Below are positions 1 to 8,769 of a stretch of 64,000 nt of DNA, piece by piece. The stretch spans positions 3,325,001 through 3,389,000 of the forward strand of contig NZ_FNLB01000006.1 of NCBI RefSeq assembly GCF_900104145.1, written 5' to 3'. The position numbers were made by a program, and so were the translations under genes. Below the pieces are notes generated by a model. It saw only the letters and a program-made list of their open reading frames with translations, did not search any database and was not told the origin of the DNA. Every line of letters begins with the position of its first letter. Positions within the stretch are counted from its first letter, which is position 1. The DNA comes from Pseudovibrio sp. Tun.PSC04-5.I4. Its GTDB lineage: Bacteria; Pseudomonadota; Alphaproteobacteria; Rhizobiales; Stappiaceae.

Positions 1-589
1 GCTCCATTGGAATGCGGGAGCGGAATTCTTCCTTCTCTGGCAAGCTGTCGATGAAGCCGGGAAGTACGTTGTTCATGCGGATGTTTTCTGCTGCATACTT
101 ATCCGCGAATAGCTTTGTGAAAGCTGCAAGGCCGGCTCGGAACACTCCAGATGTTGGGAACACGGGATCGGGCTCGAATGCGGCGAATGTTGAAATGTTG
201 ATGATCGAGCCAGATTTTTGTTTTTGCATGATTGGTGTTACCGCCCGCGTCGGACGCACCACGTTCAGGAAGTAAACATCCATACCGGTGTGCCAATCTT
301 CGTCGGTGAGTTCCAGAACAGGTGCACGTGGACCATGCCCGGCACTGTTGACTAGTACATCAATGCGACCCCATTTTTCCATGGTCATGTCAACGAGACG
401 CTGAATGTCTTCGTTTGATTGGTTTGAACCGGTTAGGCCAATGCCGCCGAGATCGTTTGCGAGGGCTTCTCCTTTGCCAGAGGAGGAGAGAATGGCGACT
501 TTATAGCCATCCTCCGCCAGTCTACGAGCTGCGCCTGCGCCCATTCCGCTGCCGCCTGCCATAATCACAGCTGTTTTAATCGTGGTCAT
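1..589 (-). CDS. SDR-family oxidoreductase, atypical active site (3' end outside window)
   Basis: The reading frame is open from the ATG at 589 down to base 1, so the C-terminus lies outside the window. An AAGGAG ribosome site sits 8 bases before the ATG. The translation begins MTTIKTAVIMAGGSGMGAGA, an SDR nucleotide-binding turn, and contains the NSAG segment of the fold. The usual Tyr-x3-Lys catalytic pair is not there: the aligned stretch reads TSGVFRAGL, placing Ser and Arg at the two positions. It is therefore an SDR-fold protein whose chemistry cannot be assumed; it may be a divergent reductase or a non-classical member. It is divergent from a LysR gene, which probably controls it. Confidence 0.8.
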   Translation of the reverse strand, partial: MTTIKTAVIMAGGSGMGAGAARRLAEDGYKVAILSSSGKGEALANDLGGIGLTGSNQSNEDIQRLVDMTMEKWGRIDVLVNSAGHGPRAPVLELTDEDWHTGMDVYFLNVVRPTRAVTPIMQKQKSGSIINISTFAAFEPDPVFPTSGVFRAGLAAFTKLFADKYAAENIRMNNVLPGFIDSLPEKEEFRSRIPME

Positions 590-670
590 TGGATATCTCC
601 TTATAACAATCGTTGTCCGGAGCTTATGATTGGTAGAAGTGCTTGACTAATCATGATCTCTGCGTGGAGA

Positions 671-687
671 CTGTAGAAAATCTACAG
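671..687. promoter_or_regulatory. Palindromic LysR-type operator candidate
   Basis: CTGTAGA-AAA-TCTACAG is a perfect inverted repeat with 7-base arms, 17 bases before the ATG of the LysR gene and inside the divergent SDR/LysR intergenic region. LysR regulators bind short A/T-centred dyads in such regions, so it is a plausible site for autoregulation and for control of the SDR gene. Confidence 0.5.
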
Positions 688-704
688 GGTAGTCGGGTGC
701 TATA

Positions 705-1577
705 ATGAAAGCTTCCAATCTTAACAGTCTGCGTATGTTTGAAGCGGCTGCACGACATGAGAACTTCCGTCTTGCCGCGGAGGAGCTGCATCTGACGCAG
801 GGGGCTGTGGCGCAGCGGATTCGGCAGTTGGAGGAGGAGCTTGGGCGAAAGCTTTTTCTACGCAGACCCAGAGGATTGGAGCTGACGGTTGTTGGGCAGG
901 CGTATTATGGGTCTATCGCACAGGCACTTGGTCTTATTGATGCGGCAACGCAAAAGCTGCGACCGGAGAAGGCCCGGATCAGCTTGAGTGTCACGCCGTC
1001 TTTCGCTTCCAAGTGGTTGGTTCCCAGGTTGAGTTTGTTTTCGCAAATCCACCCCCAGATTGATGTGCAGATTGTCGCCAGTGAGCATTTGTCAGACTTT
1101 GAGAGCGATGGAGTTGATGTTGCGATCCGGCAGGGGAGGCCTCCCTTTCAATCGGGTGTGGAGGCTGTGTTGTTAGCGCCGCTGGGTTTATGTGCCGTCT
1201 CTAGTCCCTTAATTGCGAGTGAGTTCCCTGTATTTCATGATGAAGCGGAGTTCCTGAACCATCCTCTTATTGAGGACAGTCATGCGCATTGGCGTTCTCT
1301 TTTGGGCGCGCGTATGGGAGACGAATGCCGGGTGATGCGCTTTAATCAGACAGCGCTGGCAATGGACGCTGCTGCAAACGGACAGGGGATCGCCTTGGCA
1401 CCCCGGATCTTGATTGAAAATGATGTAGAGGCAAAGCGGCTGGAGGTGTTGTGGCGGGATGAGCGGATAAGCGCCTACGGCTTTTATGTAGTCTACCCAA
1501 AGGGGCAACGTGAGAATACAGCTCGTACGGCGATGGTGAACTGGATCCTTTCACAAAGTCAGAGCAGCATTCAGTAG
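705..1577 (+). CDS. LysR-family transcriptional regulator (GcvA-like)
   Basis: A 290-residue protein of normal LysR length. The N-terminal winged helix-turn-helix spans about residues 5-64, with the family pattern of an FRLAAEELHLTQGAVAQRI helix pair followed by LGRKLFLR. A periplasmic-binding-like effector domain follows from about residue 90 (start RISLSVTPSFASKWLVPRL), typical of the GcvA/AmpR branch. The ATG at 705 directly follows TATA and has no clear ribosome site, so the transcript may be nearly leaderless. It is divergent from the SDR gene, its likeliest target. The effector is unknown. Confidence 0.9.
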   Translation: MKASNLNSLRMFEAAARHENFRLAAEELHLTQGAVAQRIRQLEEELGRKLFLRRPRGLELTVVGQAYYGSIAQALGLIDAATQKLRPEKARISLSVTPSFASKWLVPRLSLFSQIHPQIDVQIVASEHLSDFESDGVDVAIRQGRPPFQSGVEAVLLAPLGLCAVSSPLIASEFPVFHDEAEFLNHPLIEDSHAHWRSLLGARMGDECRVMRFNQTALAMDAAANGQGIALAPRILIENDVEAKRLEVLWRDERISAYGFYVVYPKGQRENTARTAMVNWILSQSQSSIQ

Positions 1578-1603
1578 GCAAAGCCCTTTTGGAGAGCTTT
1601 GCC
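1577..1603. terminator. Hairpin between convergent lysR and phyH genes
   Basis: GGCAAAGC pairs perfectly with GCTTTGCC across an 11-base loop, exactly between the LysR stop and the end of the opposing dioxygenase gene. There is no good T-run on either strand, so it may be a weak bidirectional terminator or only an mRNA 3'-end stabiliser. Confidence 0.4.
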
Positions 1604-1610
1604 GTGTTGC

Positions 1611-2546
1611 TTACCAGAGATCTGCGCCGAGCAGTTTTTTGCCAAGGTCTGTCAGTTCAGCGGTTTTTGCATTTTTCTTTTCCCAATCACGCGGGTCGCC
1701 GGGGAAGGATGCCCGCTGTGGTGGCTCCATTGTCTTCCATTGATGAATGCGCTCTTTCCGAAGTTGCTCATTTTCCTGTTCTGCCGGGAACATGGAGACG
1801 TATTGCGCGATCCGCACTTTATCCTTGGAGTTGTTAGGGCGGATGCCGTGGGCCAGCAGGGCGTTGAAGATCATGAGATCACCCGGTTCCATCTCAGTAT
1901 TTTCGATCTCAAAACCAGTGTAATCGGGGTGTTTCGGATCTCTGTCTTCTGGTTGGGTTTTGACCCACTCTTCGAAACCCTCAAATAGTTTTGGAATGCA
2001 TTGAAACCCACCGGTCTCACTGTCCTGCTTTACCAGAGAGAGCACGCCTTGCACGCTGATGGGCTGAGGGCGGATGGATGTGTCAACATCCCAATGAATG
2101 AAGCCGGGCTTTCCGTCTCTGTTCTTCTTAGGTGGGTTGAGGTTGGCTCTATCAATGCTGACCCAGAGGTCTTCTCTGTCCCAGATGTCCACGAAGGCAT
2201 CATAAAGGCGTTGCTGTATTCTATTATCCCAGAGGTACTGGTGATTATAGATTTCCAGCATGCCGGCGTTGTTCAGCTCCAGCATTTTATGAGCACGGCG
2301 TTGTGGTGCGTACCATGTGGAGGGGTCCTTAGGATCCTTCTCATCAAACTCCCACAGCAGGTCTACCAGCCGTTTGACGTTTTCTTGTGGGACGGCTTGC
2401 CTCACAATAACGTAGCCACGCGTAATCCAGTGCTGCCAGTCCTCCTGGGAAAGCACACGCAGTGGCAAGGTCTTTTTGATATCCTTTAGCTGAGTGTCTG
2501 TTGCGGTTGACCCCCAGTGATTGTCAGCAAGAACATCCGCGTCCAT
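1611..2546 (-). CDS. Phytanoyl-CoA dioxygenase (PhyH) family protein
   Basis: A 311-residue Fe(II)/2-oxoglutarate-dependent oxygenase. The facial triad is visible as H151-W-D153 and a distal H233 (LLAHGIRPN), and R245 (KVRIAQYV) is placed to bind 2-oxoglutarate. The family hydroxylates small molecules or CoA esters; the substrate cannot be read from sequence. The ATG at 2546 opens into MDADVLADNHWGSTATDTQL with no signal peptide, so the protein is cytoplasmic. It is divergent from an AraC-family gene 118 bases away, an arrangement that suggests a dedicated regulator-enzyme pair. It is not obviously part of the sugar pathway that follows. Confidence 0.88.
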   Translation of the reverse strand: MDADVLADNHWGSTATDTQLKDIKKTLPLRVLSQEDWQHWITRGYVIVRQAVPQENVKRLVDLLWEFDEKDPKDPSTWYAPQRRAHKMLELNNAGMLEIYNHQYLWDNRIQQRLYDAFVDIWDREDLWVSIDRANLNPPKKNRDGKPGFIHWDVDTSIRPQPISVQGVLSLVKQDSETGGFQCIPKLFEGFEEWVKTQPEDRDPKHPDYTGFEIENTEMEPGDLMIFNALLAHGIRPNNSKDKVRIAQYVSMFPAEQENEQLRKERIHQWKTMEPPQRASFPGDPRDWEKKNAKTAELTDLGKKLLGADLW

Positions 2547-2664
2547 TTTTATTCTCCCAGTCCGTCCGTTGAAGCTAGTAGTTTAGCTAGTCCTGCAAAT
2601 GACAGTTGTTCGCATTTAGCAAATACTGATAGTATTCTGGCGTTGTGAATGCTCTGAGGGCGAA

Positions 2665-3525
2665 ATGAGATCATATCTAGAGAAGGTCCCTGACACGGAA
2701 GAAGGCTCCTTCAAGGTGATGAACAGGCGCCTTGAAGAGGGGATCCCTTTCTCATGGCACCATCATCCAGAATATGAGCTGACGTTGACCCTTAATTCTG
2801 AAGGACAACGCTATATCGGTGATCATGTGGGAGAATATGGTGACAGCGATCTTGTGTTGATCGGCCCTAACTTGCCGCATACGTGGGCGTCCAGTGATCG
2901 GCCTGATGATACTGAGCCTCATGTGGCATTGGTGATCTGGTTTGAGCCTGAATGGATTGAGCGGATCACAAAAGAGATGTCCGAGCTTCGGCAGGTTAAA
3001 CGTCTGTTTCAACGTGCGTTGGCAGGCCTGAGCTTTTCAGATGCTGCGCGGCACCGTGTTATTCCGCTGATCAAATCGTTCTTTAAGGAAAGTCCACTGG
3101 AGCGACTGTTGCTCATTCTGCGACTCTTGGCGGAACTGTCCGAGGATGAATGCGCGGTGCAACTGGCGCATGATCCGGTGATTTTGTCGGGAGCAGAAGG
3201 CGGCAATGAGCGGATTGATAGGGTGCTGACGCAAATCCACTCGGATTATACGCGCTCACTCAGCCTTGAAGAGATTGCTGAAACTGCGGCGCTGAGTGTT
3301 TCTGGCGTGCATCGACTTTTTTTGCGGCATACCGGACAGAGTATTTCTGAATATCTTAAGCGGATACGGATTGGGGATGCGTGTTCCCAGCTGGCAAGCA
3401 GTGATGCACCGATCTCGATGATTGCTCAGGATGTGGGATATTCGGCGCTGGCCAACTTCAACCGCCAGTTCCGCGCGGTGAAAGGAATGACACCGCGCGA
3501 ATACAGAGCTCGTTTTCGTGGCTGA
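2665..3525 (+). CDS. AraC-family transcriptional regulator with cupin sensor domain
   Basis: A 286-residue protein. The N-terminal part (residues about 20-110) has a cupin look, with the histidine run SWHHHPEYELTLTL and IGPNLPHTW. The C-terminal AraC DNA-binding domain (about residues 185-285) has two helix-turn-helix units: SLEEIAETAALSVSGVHRLF and ISMIAQDVGYSALANFNRQF, ending in the typical GMTPREYRARF. It faces the PhyH gene and presumably activates it. Its 3' end lies three bases from the convergent UxaA gene, with no room for a terminator. Confidence 0.9.
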   Translation: MRSYLEKVPDTEEGSFKVMNRRLEEGIPFSWHHHPEYELTLTLNSEGQRYIGDHVGEYGDSDLVLIGPNLPHTWASSDRPDDTEPHVALVIWFEPEWIERITKEMSELRQVKRLFQRALAGLSFSDAARHRVIPLIKSFFKESPLERLLLILRLLAELSEDECAVQLAHDPVILSGAEGGNERIDRVLTQIHSDYTRSLSLEEIAETAALSVSGVHRLFLRHTGQSISEYLKRIRIGDACSQLASSDAPISMIAQDVGYSALANFNRQFRAVKGMTPREYRARFRG

Positions 3526-3528
3526 CGA

Positions 3529-5052
3529 TTACATCACAGCGCCGATTTGCCAAGGGATGAACTCGTAGTCGCCCAGTCCTTGCGCTTCGGATTTGCTGTG
3601 TTCTCCAGATGCGACCTTGATCATAAATTCGAAGATCTCTTCGCCTACGGCCTCAACCGACTTGCCCTCTGAGATAATGGAGCCTGCGTTGAGGTCCATG
3701 TCTTCTGGCATATGCTCGAACAGAGGCGTGTTGCTGGCAACTTTGATGGTTGGAGATGGTTTGCTGCCAAACGCAGAGCCGCGACCTGTGGTGAAAATGA
3801 TCAGATTACAGCCGCTGGCGATTTGGCCAGTAACAGAGGCTGGGTCATAACCGGGGCTGTCCATGAAGACGAAACCAGTGGTGTCGATTGGCTCGCCGTA
3901 TTTATAGACGCCTTCCAGCGCTGTTGTGCCGCCTTTGGCGACTGCACCGAGGGACTTCTCCAGAATAGTTGTCAAGCCACCGCGCTTGTTGCCGGGAGAT
4001 GGGTTGTTGTCCATGTTGCCGTTGTTGCGGGCGGTGTAATCCTCCCACCAACGGACACGTTCAACCAGCTTCTCAGCGATTTTCTGGTTTGCTGCCCGGC
4101 TTGTGAGTAGGTGCTCTGCGCCGTAGATCTCGGAGGTTTCGGAAAGCACGGAGGTGCCGCCGTATTGGACCAGTAAATCTGTCGCATAGCCGAGCGCCGG
4201 GTTGGCGGTGACGCCGGACCAGCCGTCTGATCCGCCGCATTGTAGGCCAACCATCAGCTTGGAGATTGGAGCAGGTGCGCGGGAGGTTTTGTTGACCTCT
4301 GGCAGCATGGCTTTGATCTTTTCTTTGCCCGCCTCGATGGTTTTGCGCAGGCCGCCCATGCCTTGAATGTTCATGACCTGGAAGGTTGGGGACTGCTTGA
4401 GGCCGTAAGCTTCCAGCAGGAAGTCGATTTGGTTGACCTCACAGCCAAGGCCGACAAGCAGGACGCCGCCAACATTCGGATTTTTAGCATAGCCCCACAA
4501 TACACGTTGCAGATTGGCAAAGCCTTCGTTGTCTCCAGCCATGCCGCAGCCGGTGCCGTGTGCGAAGGAGGCAACGCCGTCGATGTTCTCAAACTCTGCG
4601 AGATCTTCGTCGCCAAATGCATCCGCAATGCGGTGGGCGGCGGTGGCAGAGCAGTTTACGCTGGTGAGAATGGCGATGTAGTTGCGCGTGCCAACGGTGC
4701 CATCTTCGCGGAGGTAGCCATTGAAGGTCCGTTCTTCAGGATGTGCCACGAATTGGGTCGGCTTGTATTCCTTGCAAAAGCTGTGGTGTACGCCGGGGTC
4801 CGAGAACTCCATGTTGTGGGAGTGCACATGGGAGCCCGCAGGAATATCCATTGAGGCGAAGCCGATCGTCTGGCCAAACTTGATGAGCGCTTCGCCTTTG
4901 GCGACGGGGACTTCCGCAATTTTGTGGCCGGCTGAAATGCTATCGAGAACGCTCAAAGACCCTGCTTTGTCTCCTACCTGGAGCGCACGGGTGGCGATGA
5001 TGACATTGTCAGCTTTTTGGAGTTTGACGCTGGATTGAATAGATGCCGACAT
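3529..5052 (-). CDS. UxaA-family sugar-acid dehydratase (probable L-fuconate dehydratase)
   Basis: A 507-residue full-length UxaA/altronate dehydratase: an N-terminal SAF-like domain (about residues 10-90) followed by the altronase body with HGTGCGMAGDNEG and GLQCGGSDGWSGVTANPA, whose cysteines suit a metal-dependent dehydratase. The ATG at 5052 is chosen because it is one base after the upstream TGA (TGACATG), signalling translational coupling; an earlier in-frame start at 5106 would overlap the previous gene. The family dehydrates aldonic acids to 2-keto-3-deoxy acids. Given the neighbouring dehydrogenase, lactonase and FAH hydrolase, I infer it dehydrates L-fuconate or a related acid, in place of the enolase-superfamily FucD. 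Altronate is the alternative substrate. Confidence 0.85.
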   Translation of the reverse strand: MSASIQSSVKLQKADNVIIATRALQVGDKAGSLSVLDSISAGHKIAEVPVAKGEALIKFGQTIGFASMDIPAGSHVHSHNMEFSDPGVHHSFCKEYKPTQFVAHPEERTFNGYLREDGTVGTRNYIAILTSVNCSATAAHRIADAFGDEDLAEFENIDGVASFAHGTGCGMAGDNEGFANLQRVLWGYAKNPNVGGVLLVGLGCEVNQIDFLLEAYGLKQSPTFQVMNIQGMGGLRKTIEAGKEKIKAMLPEVNKTSRAPAPISKLMVGLQCGGSDGWSGVTANPALGYATDLLVQYGGTSVLSETSEIYGAEHLLTSRAANQKIAEKLVERVRWWEDYTARNNGNMDNNPSPGNKRGGLTTILEKSLGAVAKGGTTALEGVYKYGEPIDTTGFVFMDSPGYDPASVTGQIASGCNLIIFTTGRGSAFGSKPSPTIKVASNTPLFEHMPEDMDLNAGSIISEGKSVEAVGEEIFEFMIKVASGEHSKSEAQGLGDYEFIPWQIGAVM

Positions 5053-5053
5053 G

Positions 5054-5899
5054 TCAGAGAGTTTCCATTGTTTTGGTGAGATAGAAGTTTGCAGCAGTGC
5101 CGCCAAAAATAGCTTCCCAATCTGCTTGGGGCAGATCAGCTGTCAATTGCTCCACCATGTCTAGCCAGTTTTGGTAGGTGTTGGCGAGCAGGAGAACAGG
5201 CCAGTCGCTGCCAAACATAACGCGTTCAGCTCCAAAACATTTAAGAATGTGAAATGCATAGGGAGCGATGTCCTCGATAGAGGCTTGATCGTTTGCTTCT
5301 GTCAGCAATCCGGAAAGCTTGCAGCGTACGGTGGTGGTCCGTGCGATATCGGCGACATGCTGCGACCAGGTTTCAATAGCTTCGTTGCGAATGTCTGGCT
5401 TTGCGCCGTGGTCAATCACACAGGAAAGATCCGGGTAGCGCTTCAGGAAGGTTTTCAGATGCAGCAGGTGCCTTGGCAGAACCAGAAGGTCGAGTGTGAG
5501 GTTCTCGTCGATCAAAGTTTGAATGGCGGGACGTAAGGTGTCCTTGAGCATCCACTCATCATCAGGGATATCCTGAATCATAGGGCGGATACCGACGAAT
5601 TTAGGATTTTCTGCAAGCTCGCGGATGATTTTGGGAGCGTCCTCTGCTTCCATATCCACCCAGCCGACAACGCCCAGAATCCAGTCATGTTCTGCTGCCA
5701 GCCCAAGCATAAAGCGGGTTTCATCAACTGTGTCTGCAGCCTGTACAAGGATGGTTCCATCCATCTTTGCTTCAGTCAGAAGTGGTTTGATGTCACTGGC
5801 TAGAAAATCCCGGTAAAGGACGTCCAGTTCTGGCGAGAGCCAGCTGTAATCGCCTCGGGAGAGTTTCCAGAAATGCTGGTGCGCGTCGATCCTAGGCAT
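5054..5899 (-). CDS. Amidohydrolase-family sugar lactonase (L-fuconolactonase-like)
   Basis: A 281-residue amidohydrolase of the COG3618 type. It opens with MPRIDAHQHFWKLSRGDYSW, which carries the HxH metal motif, and has VIDHGAKPDI and RVMFGSDWPV with the late Asp. The ATG at 5899 fits the family and overlaps the AKR stop as ATGCCTAG; the longer open frame to 6037 would add 46 unrelated residues inside the AKR gene. Members hydrolyse sugar 1,4- or 1,5-lactones such as L-fucono- or L-rhamnonolactone. Between a sugar dehydrogenase and an acid dehydratase, that is the expected second step. Confidence 0.87.
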   Translation of the reverse strand: MPRIDAHQHFWKLSRGDYSWLSPELDVLYRDFLASDIKPLLTEAKMDGTILVQAADTVDETRFMLGLAAEHDWILGVVGWVDMEAEDAPKIIRELAENPKFVGIRPMIQDIPDDEWMLKDTLRPAIQTLIDENLTLDLLVLPRHLLHLKTFLKRYPDLSCVIDHGAKPDIRNEAIETWSQHVADIARTTTVRCKLSGLLTEANDQASIEDIAPYAFHILKCFGAERVMFGSDWPVLLLANTYQNWLDMVEQLTADLPQADWEAIFGGTAANFYLTKTMETL

Positions 5900-6932
5900 C
5901 GTCCATTTCCTGCTCATAATAGGGATTGCCAAGTGGTGTTGGTGCGTCTGGATGGAGAAGTTCTTTGTCTTTAAGAGCTTGCCAGAATTCCTGCGGAATA
6001 GAAGCAGATATCCATCTGATGATGCCTTCCAACTCAACCGGATTACGCATGCCCGGTATCACACTGGTGACGGCAGGGTGCGCAAGCGGAAATTGGAGCG
6101 CGGCAGCCGGAAGCTCAACACCAAACTCTGTGCACGTGGCTTTAAGTGCTGTCACTCGGGTGAGGATGTCCTGCGGTGCTGTTTGGTAGTTCCAGGTTTC
6201 ACCACCGACGAGGATGCCGGAATTGAAGGGCCCCCCAAGAACGATAGAGGTTTTTCTGGCGAGACATGCGGGGAGTAGGTCGCCCAATGACTCTTGTTCC
6301 AGCAGGGTGTAACGCCCTGCGAGCAAAAACACGTCCCAATCTGCCTGTTGCATCAACTCCATGCAGATTGCAGTCTCATTCACACCAAGGCCCATGGCCG
6401 AAATGGCACCAGTGGCTTTGAGTTCCTGAAGGGCTTTTATGCCGCCTTTGAGGTCCTGCATGTGTTTGGCATTTGCTTCCGGTCCATGTGTGACCTCGCC
6501 AATGTCATGCACCAGCAGGATTTCCAGCTTGTCCAATCCGGTGCGGTGCATGCTGGCTTCGTAAGAGCGCATGATACCGTCATAGGAATAATCGAAGAAT
6601 GGATGGAACGGTAGCGGATCTGGCCAGCCCATTGTGGCCGCATTTTCTGCCATGCCGGGCACGAGTACCCGACCCACTTTTGTCGATAAAATATGGGGGT
6701 GTCTGCGAATCCCATCGCCGATCACCCGTTCTGACCGGCCAAGCCCGTAATACGGAGCCGTGTCAAAATACGTCACGCCTGCTGCAATTGCGCGATCTAT
6801 GGTGCTCATGGACACTCTACGAGGTGCGGTTGCAAATAAACCGCCAAACATTGCACCACCAATTCCCAGTGTTGGCAGGTGCAGGTCTGTCTCTCCCAGT
6901 TGTCGATGAGCCAGCTTCCCTCCAAAGCTCAT
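5892..6932 (-). CDS. Aldo/keto reductase, probable L-fucose (aldose) 1-dehydrogenase
   Basis: A 346-residue AKR of the D-threo-aldose/L-fucose dehydrogenase type. The catalytic tetrad is D57, Y62 (FDTAPYYG), K85 (LSTKVGR) and H142 (LLVHDIG). The C-terminal part matches NAD(P)-binding AKRs (HPAVTSVIPGMRNPVEL). The family oxidises the anomeric carbon of 6-deoxy sugars to a lactone, the first step of the non-phosphorylative route. It lies 12 bases after the IclR gene and overlaps the lactonase, so the IclR-AKR-lactonase-UxaA genes form one operon. The exact sugar (L-fucose, L-galactose or D-arabinose) is not decidable from sequence. Confidence 0.85.
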   Translation of the reverse strand: MSFGGKLAHRQLGETDLHLPTLGIGGAMFGGLFATAPRRVSMSTIDRAIAAGVTYFDTAPYYGLGRSERVIGDGIRRHPHILSTKVGRVLVPGMAENAATMGWPDPLPFHPFFDYSYDGIMRSYEASMHRTGLDKLEILLVHDIGEVTHGPEANAKHMQDLKGGIKALQELKATGAISAMGLGVNETAICMELMQQADWDVFLLAGRYTLLEQESLGDLLPACLARKTSIVLGGPFNSGILVGGETWNYQTAPQDILTRVTALKATCTEFGVELPAAALQFPLAHPAVTSVIPGMRNPVELEGIIRWISASIPQEFWQALKDKELLHPDAPTPLGNPYYEQEMDDA

Positions 6933-6943
6933 AGCTTATCCTT

Positions 6944-7741
6944 CTATGTCGGCGTAGAGCCGTAAATACTCGTTATATCTTGCGCCACTTGGGCGAAGGT
7001 CTGCTGAACCTCTTCAATTCCCGGTGCTTTGAAATCATCGATGCGTTCCATGAATGGGCAGCTTAAGGCTGCAACCGCGTCGCCATTTGGTCCCAGAATA
7101 GGGAAGGCTAGATTGGTTACGCCGACGGTGCTGGCAGATGGCATGCGTACATGGCCTTGCGCCCGCACTTCACCGAGAATGTCGCGGAACTGGGCGAGGC
7201 TCATTTCTGGTTCTCCCAATGCGCGTTCGTGCTGGTTGAACATGAGTTGCTGCATTTCGGAATTTTGGAATGCAGCGATGGCCCGTCCGGTCCCTGTATT
7301 CCATAACCCGATGACTGAACCGGTCTTTAAGACGAAGCTCCAATTGCTGGGCGCTTCGACGCTTGCCACAATTACAATCTCACCCTGATGCTCCATGCCG
7401 ATGTGGCTGGACTGGTGCATGTCTTTTGATGTTTTGCGCAGCATTGGCAAAGCTGCTTCCAAAAGACGGTTTACAGGTGGATGTTGGTTGGACAGAGAAA
7501 ACATCTTGAGGCTAAGCTGGAAACGGTCGCCTTCCAACGAGCGAGAAACATACTGCCGACGCACAAGCGTTGTCAGCATGCGGTAGATCTCGTTGGGAGA
7601 CCGGTCCAAAGCTTTCGCGATTTCTGCCTGAGATAAGCCGGATGCGTATTGAGCCAGAAGCTCAATAATATCGAGGCCTTTTTCCAGCGCAGGAGCGCGA
7701 TATTTGTCCGCTGTATCTTTTGATGTCTTTGTATCAACCAT
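6944..7741 (-). CDS. IclR-family transcriptional regulator of the sugar cluster
   Basis: A 265-residue IclR protein. The winged helix-turn-helix is at about residues 15-75 (GLDIIELLAQYASGLSQAEI, then DRSPNEIYRMLTTLVRR), followed by the effector GAF-like domain with GTGRAIAAF and ASTVGVTNLAFPI. The ATG at 7741 is preferred; a TTG two codons earlier is possible. It is the first gene of the minus-strand catabolic operon and divergent from the SDR-FAH pair, so it is placed to control both arms, with a sugar or 2-keto-3-deoxy acid as the likely ligand. Confidence 0.9.
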   Translation of the reverse strand: MVDTKTSKDTADKYRAPALEKGLDIIELLAQYASGLSQAEIAKALDRSPNEIYRMLTTLVRRQYVSRSLEGDRFQLSLKMFSLSNQHPPVNRLLEAALPMLRKTSKDMHQSSHIGMEHQGEIVIVASVEAPSNWSFVLKTGSVIGLWNTGTGRAIAAFQNSEMQQLMFNQHERALGEPEMSLAQFRDILGEVRAQGHVRMPSASTVGVTNLAFPILGPNGDAVAALSCPFMERIDDFKAPGIEEVQQTFAQVAQDITSIYGSTPT

Positions 7742-7778
7742 AGTCAACTCTGCTTATTATGCTGCTAGTTTTTGATGC

Positions 7779-7825
7779 AAAAACTTCCTTTGTCAAATTC
7801 TAATTTACATTTGAAGAAAGTTTTT
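7779..7825. promoter_or_regulatory. Imperfect long inverted repeat, IclR operator candidate
   Basis: AAAAACTT..TCAAAT (7779-7798) mirrors ATTTGAAGAAAGTTTTT (7809-7825) with small bulges. It lies in the 275-base divergent region between the IclR gene and the SDR gene. IclR proteins bind A/T-rich dyads of this size, so it is a reasonable operator for both directions; the rest of this region shows nothing clear. Confidence 0.35.
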
Positions 7826-8016
7826 ATATTTAAGTAATGACCGTTGAGCAATTTGCATGCTCGTCGGGTATCTGCGGTTTTCTGGGAGGATTGCCGCACT
7901 TGCTGTCCCGCTTATTCTACTGGTGGCAGTTTTGAATTCTCCTTTTAAGGCATGGTCTGGCGCTTTTGTCAGGCTGTAAACAACATATTTGAGCATATCA
8001 GTCTGGTGGAGGACGC

Positions 8017-8754
8017 ATGGGACGATTAACAGGCAAAACGGCGCTGATTACAGCTGCCGGGCAGGGCATTGGCCGTGCAACCGTTGAGGCATACGTGGCT
8101 GAAGGAGCTAAGGTTTTTGCAGCGGATATCAATGAGGCAGCCCTTGAGTCGCTTGGTGCGCTTGAAGGTGTCACCGCTTTAAAATTAGACGTGACGGATG
8201 GTGTTGCGGTCAAAGAAATGATCAGTTCAGTTGGGACATTGGATATTCTGTTCAACTGTGCTGGCTTCGTTCATAGCGGAACGATTCTTGAGTGTGATGA
8301 AGACGCTTGGGACTTTTCCTTTAACCTGAACGCCAAAGCTATGTACCGCCTGTGCCGTGAAGTGATTCCGGCTATGTTGGAAAATGGTGGTGGGTCCATC
8401 ATCAATATGTCCTCTGTCGCGTCATCGCTCAAAGGTGTTCCAAACCGGTTTGCCTACTGTTCTTCCAAGGCGGCAGTGATTGGTTTGACCAAAGCGATTG
8501 CTGCGGATTTTGTGACCAAAGGTCTGCGCTGCAATGCGATTTGTCCGGGCACTGTTGATAGCCCATCTTTGCATGATCGCTTGAAAGCGACCGGCAATTA
8601 TGAGCAGGCGCTGAAAGACTTTATTGCGCGCCAGCCTATGGGCCGCATCGGTAAACCAGAAGAAATTGCTGCTCTTGCTGTCTACTTAGGTAGTGATGAA
8701 AGCACATTTACAACCGGACAAACGCACGCCATTGATGGTGGCTGGGCTGTTTAA
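8017..8754 (+). CDS. SDR oxidoreductase, probable 2-keto-3-deoxy-L-fuconate dehydrogenase
   Basis: A 245-residue classical SDR. It shows the cofactor loop AAGQGIG (13-19), the NCAG segment, S132/S133 (NMSSVA) and the catalytic Y147-x3-K151 (YCSSK). It ends GQTHAIDGGWAV, typical of 2-keto-3-deoxy-acid dehydrogenases. The ribosome site is GGAGGA before the ATG. It is followed after 15 bases by the FAH-family hydrolase. In the L-fucose route this enzyme oxidises the 4-hydroxyl of 2-keto-3-deoxy-L-fuconate to the 2,4-diketo acid, which the next gene would cleave. The pathway assignment is from context. Confidence 0.87.
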   Translation: MGRLTGKTALITAAGQGIGRATVEAYVAEGAKVFAADINEAALESLGALEGVTALKLDVTDGVAVKEMISSVGTLDILFNCAGFVHSGTILECDEDAWDFSFNLNAKAMYRLCREVIPAMLENGGGSIINMSSVASSLKGVPNRFAYCSSKAAVIGLTKAIAADFVTKGLRCNAICPGTVDSPSLHDRLKATGNYEQALKDFIARQPMGRIGKPEEIAALAVYLGSDESTFTTGQTHAIDGGWAV

Positions 8755-8769
8755 CAAAGAGGGTACCCT

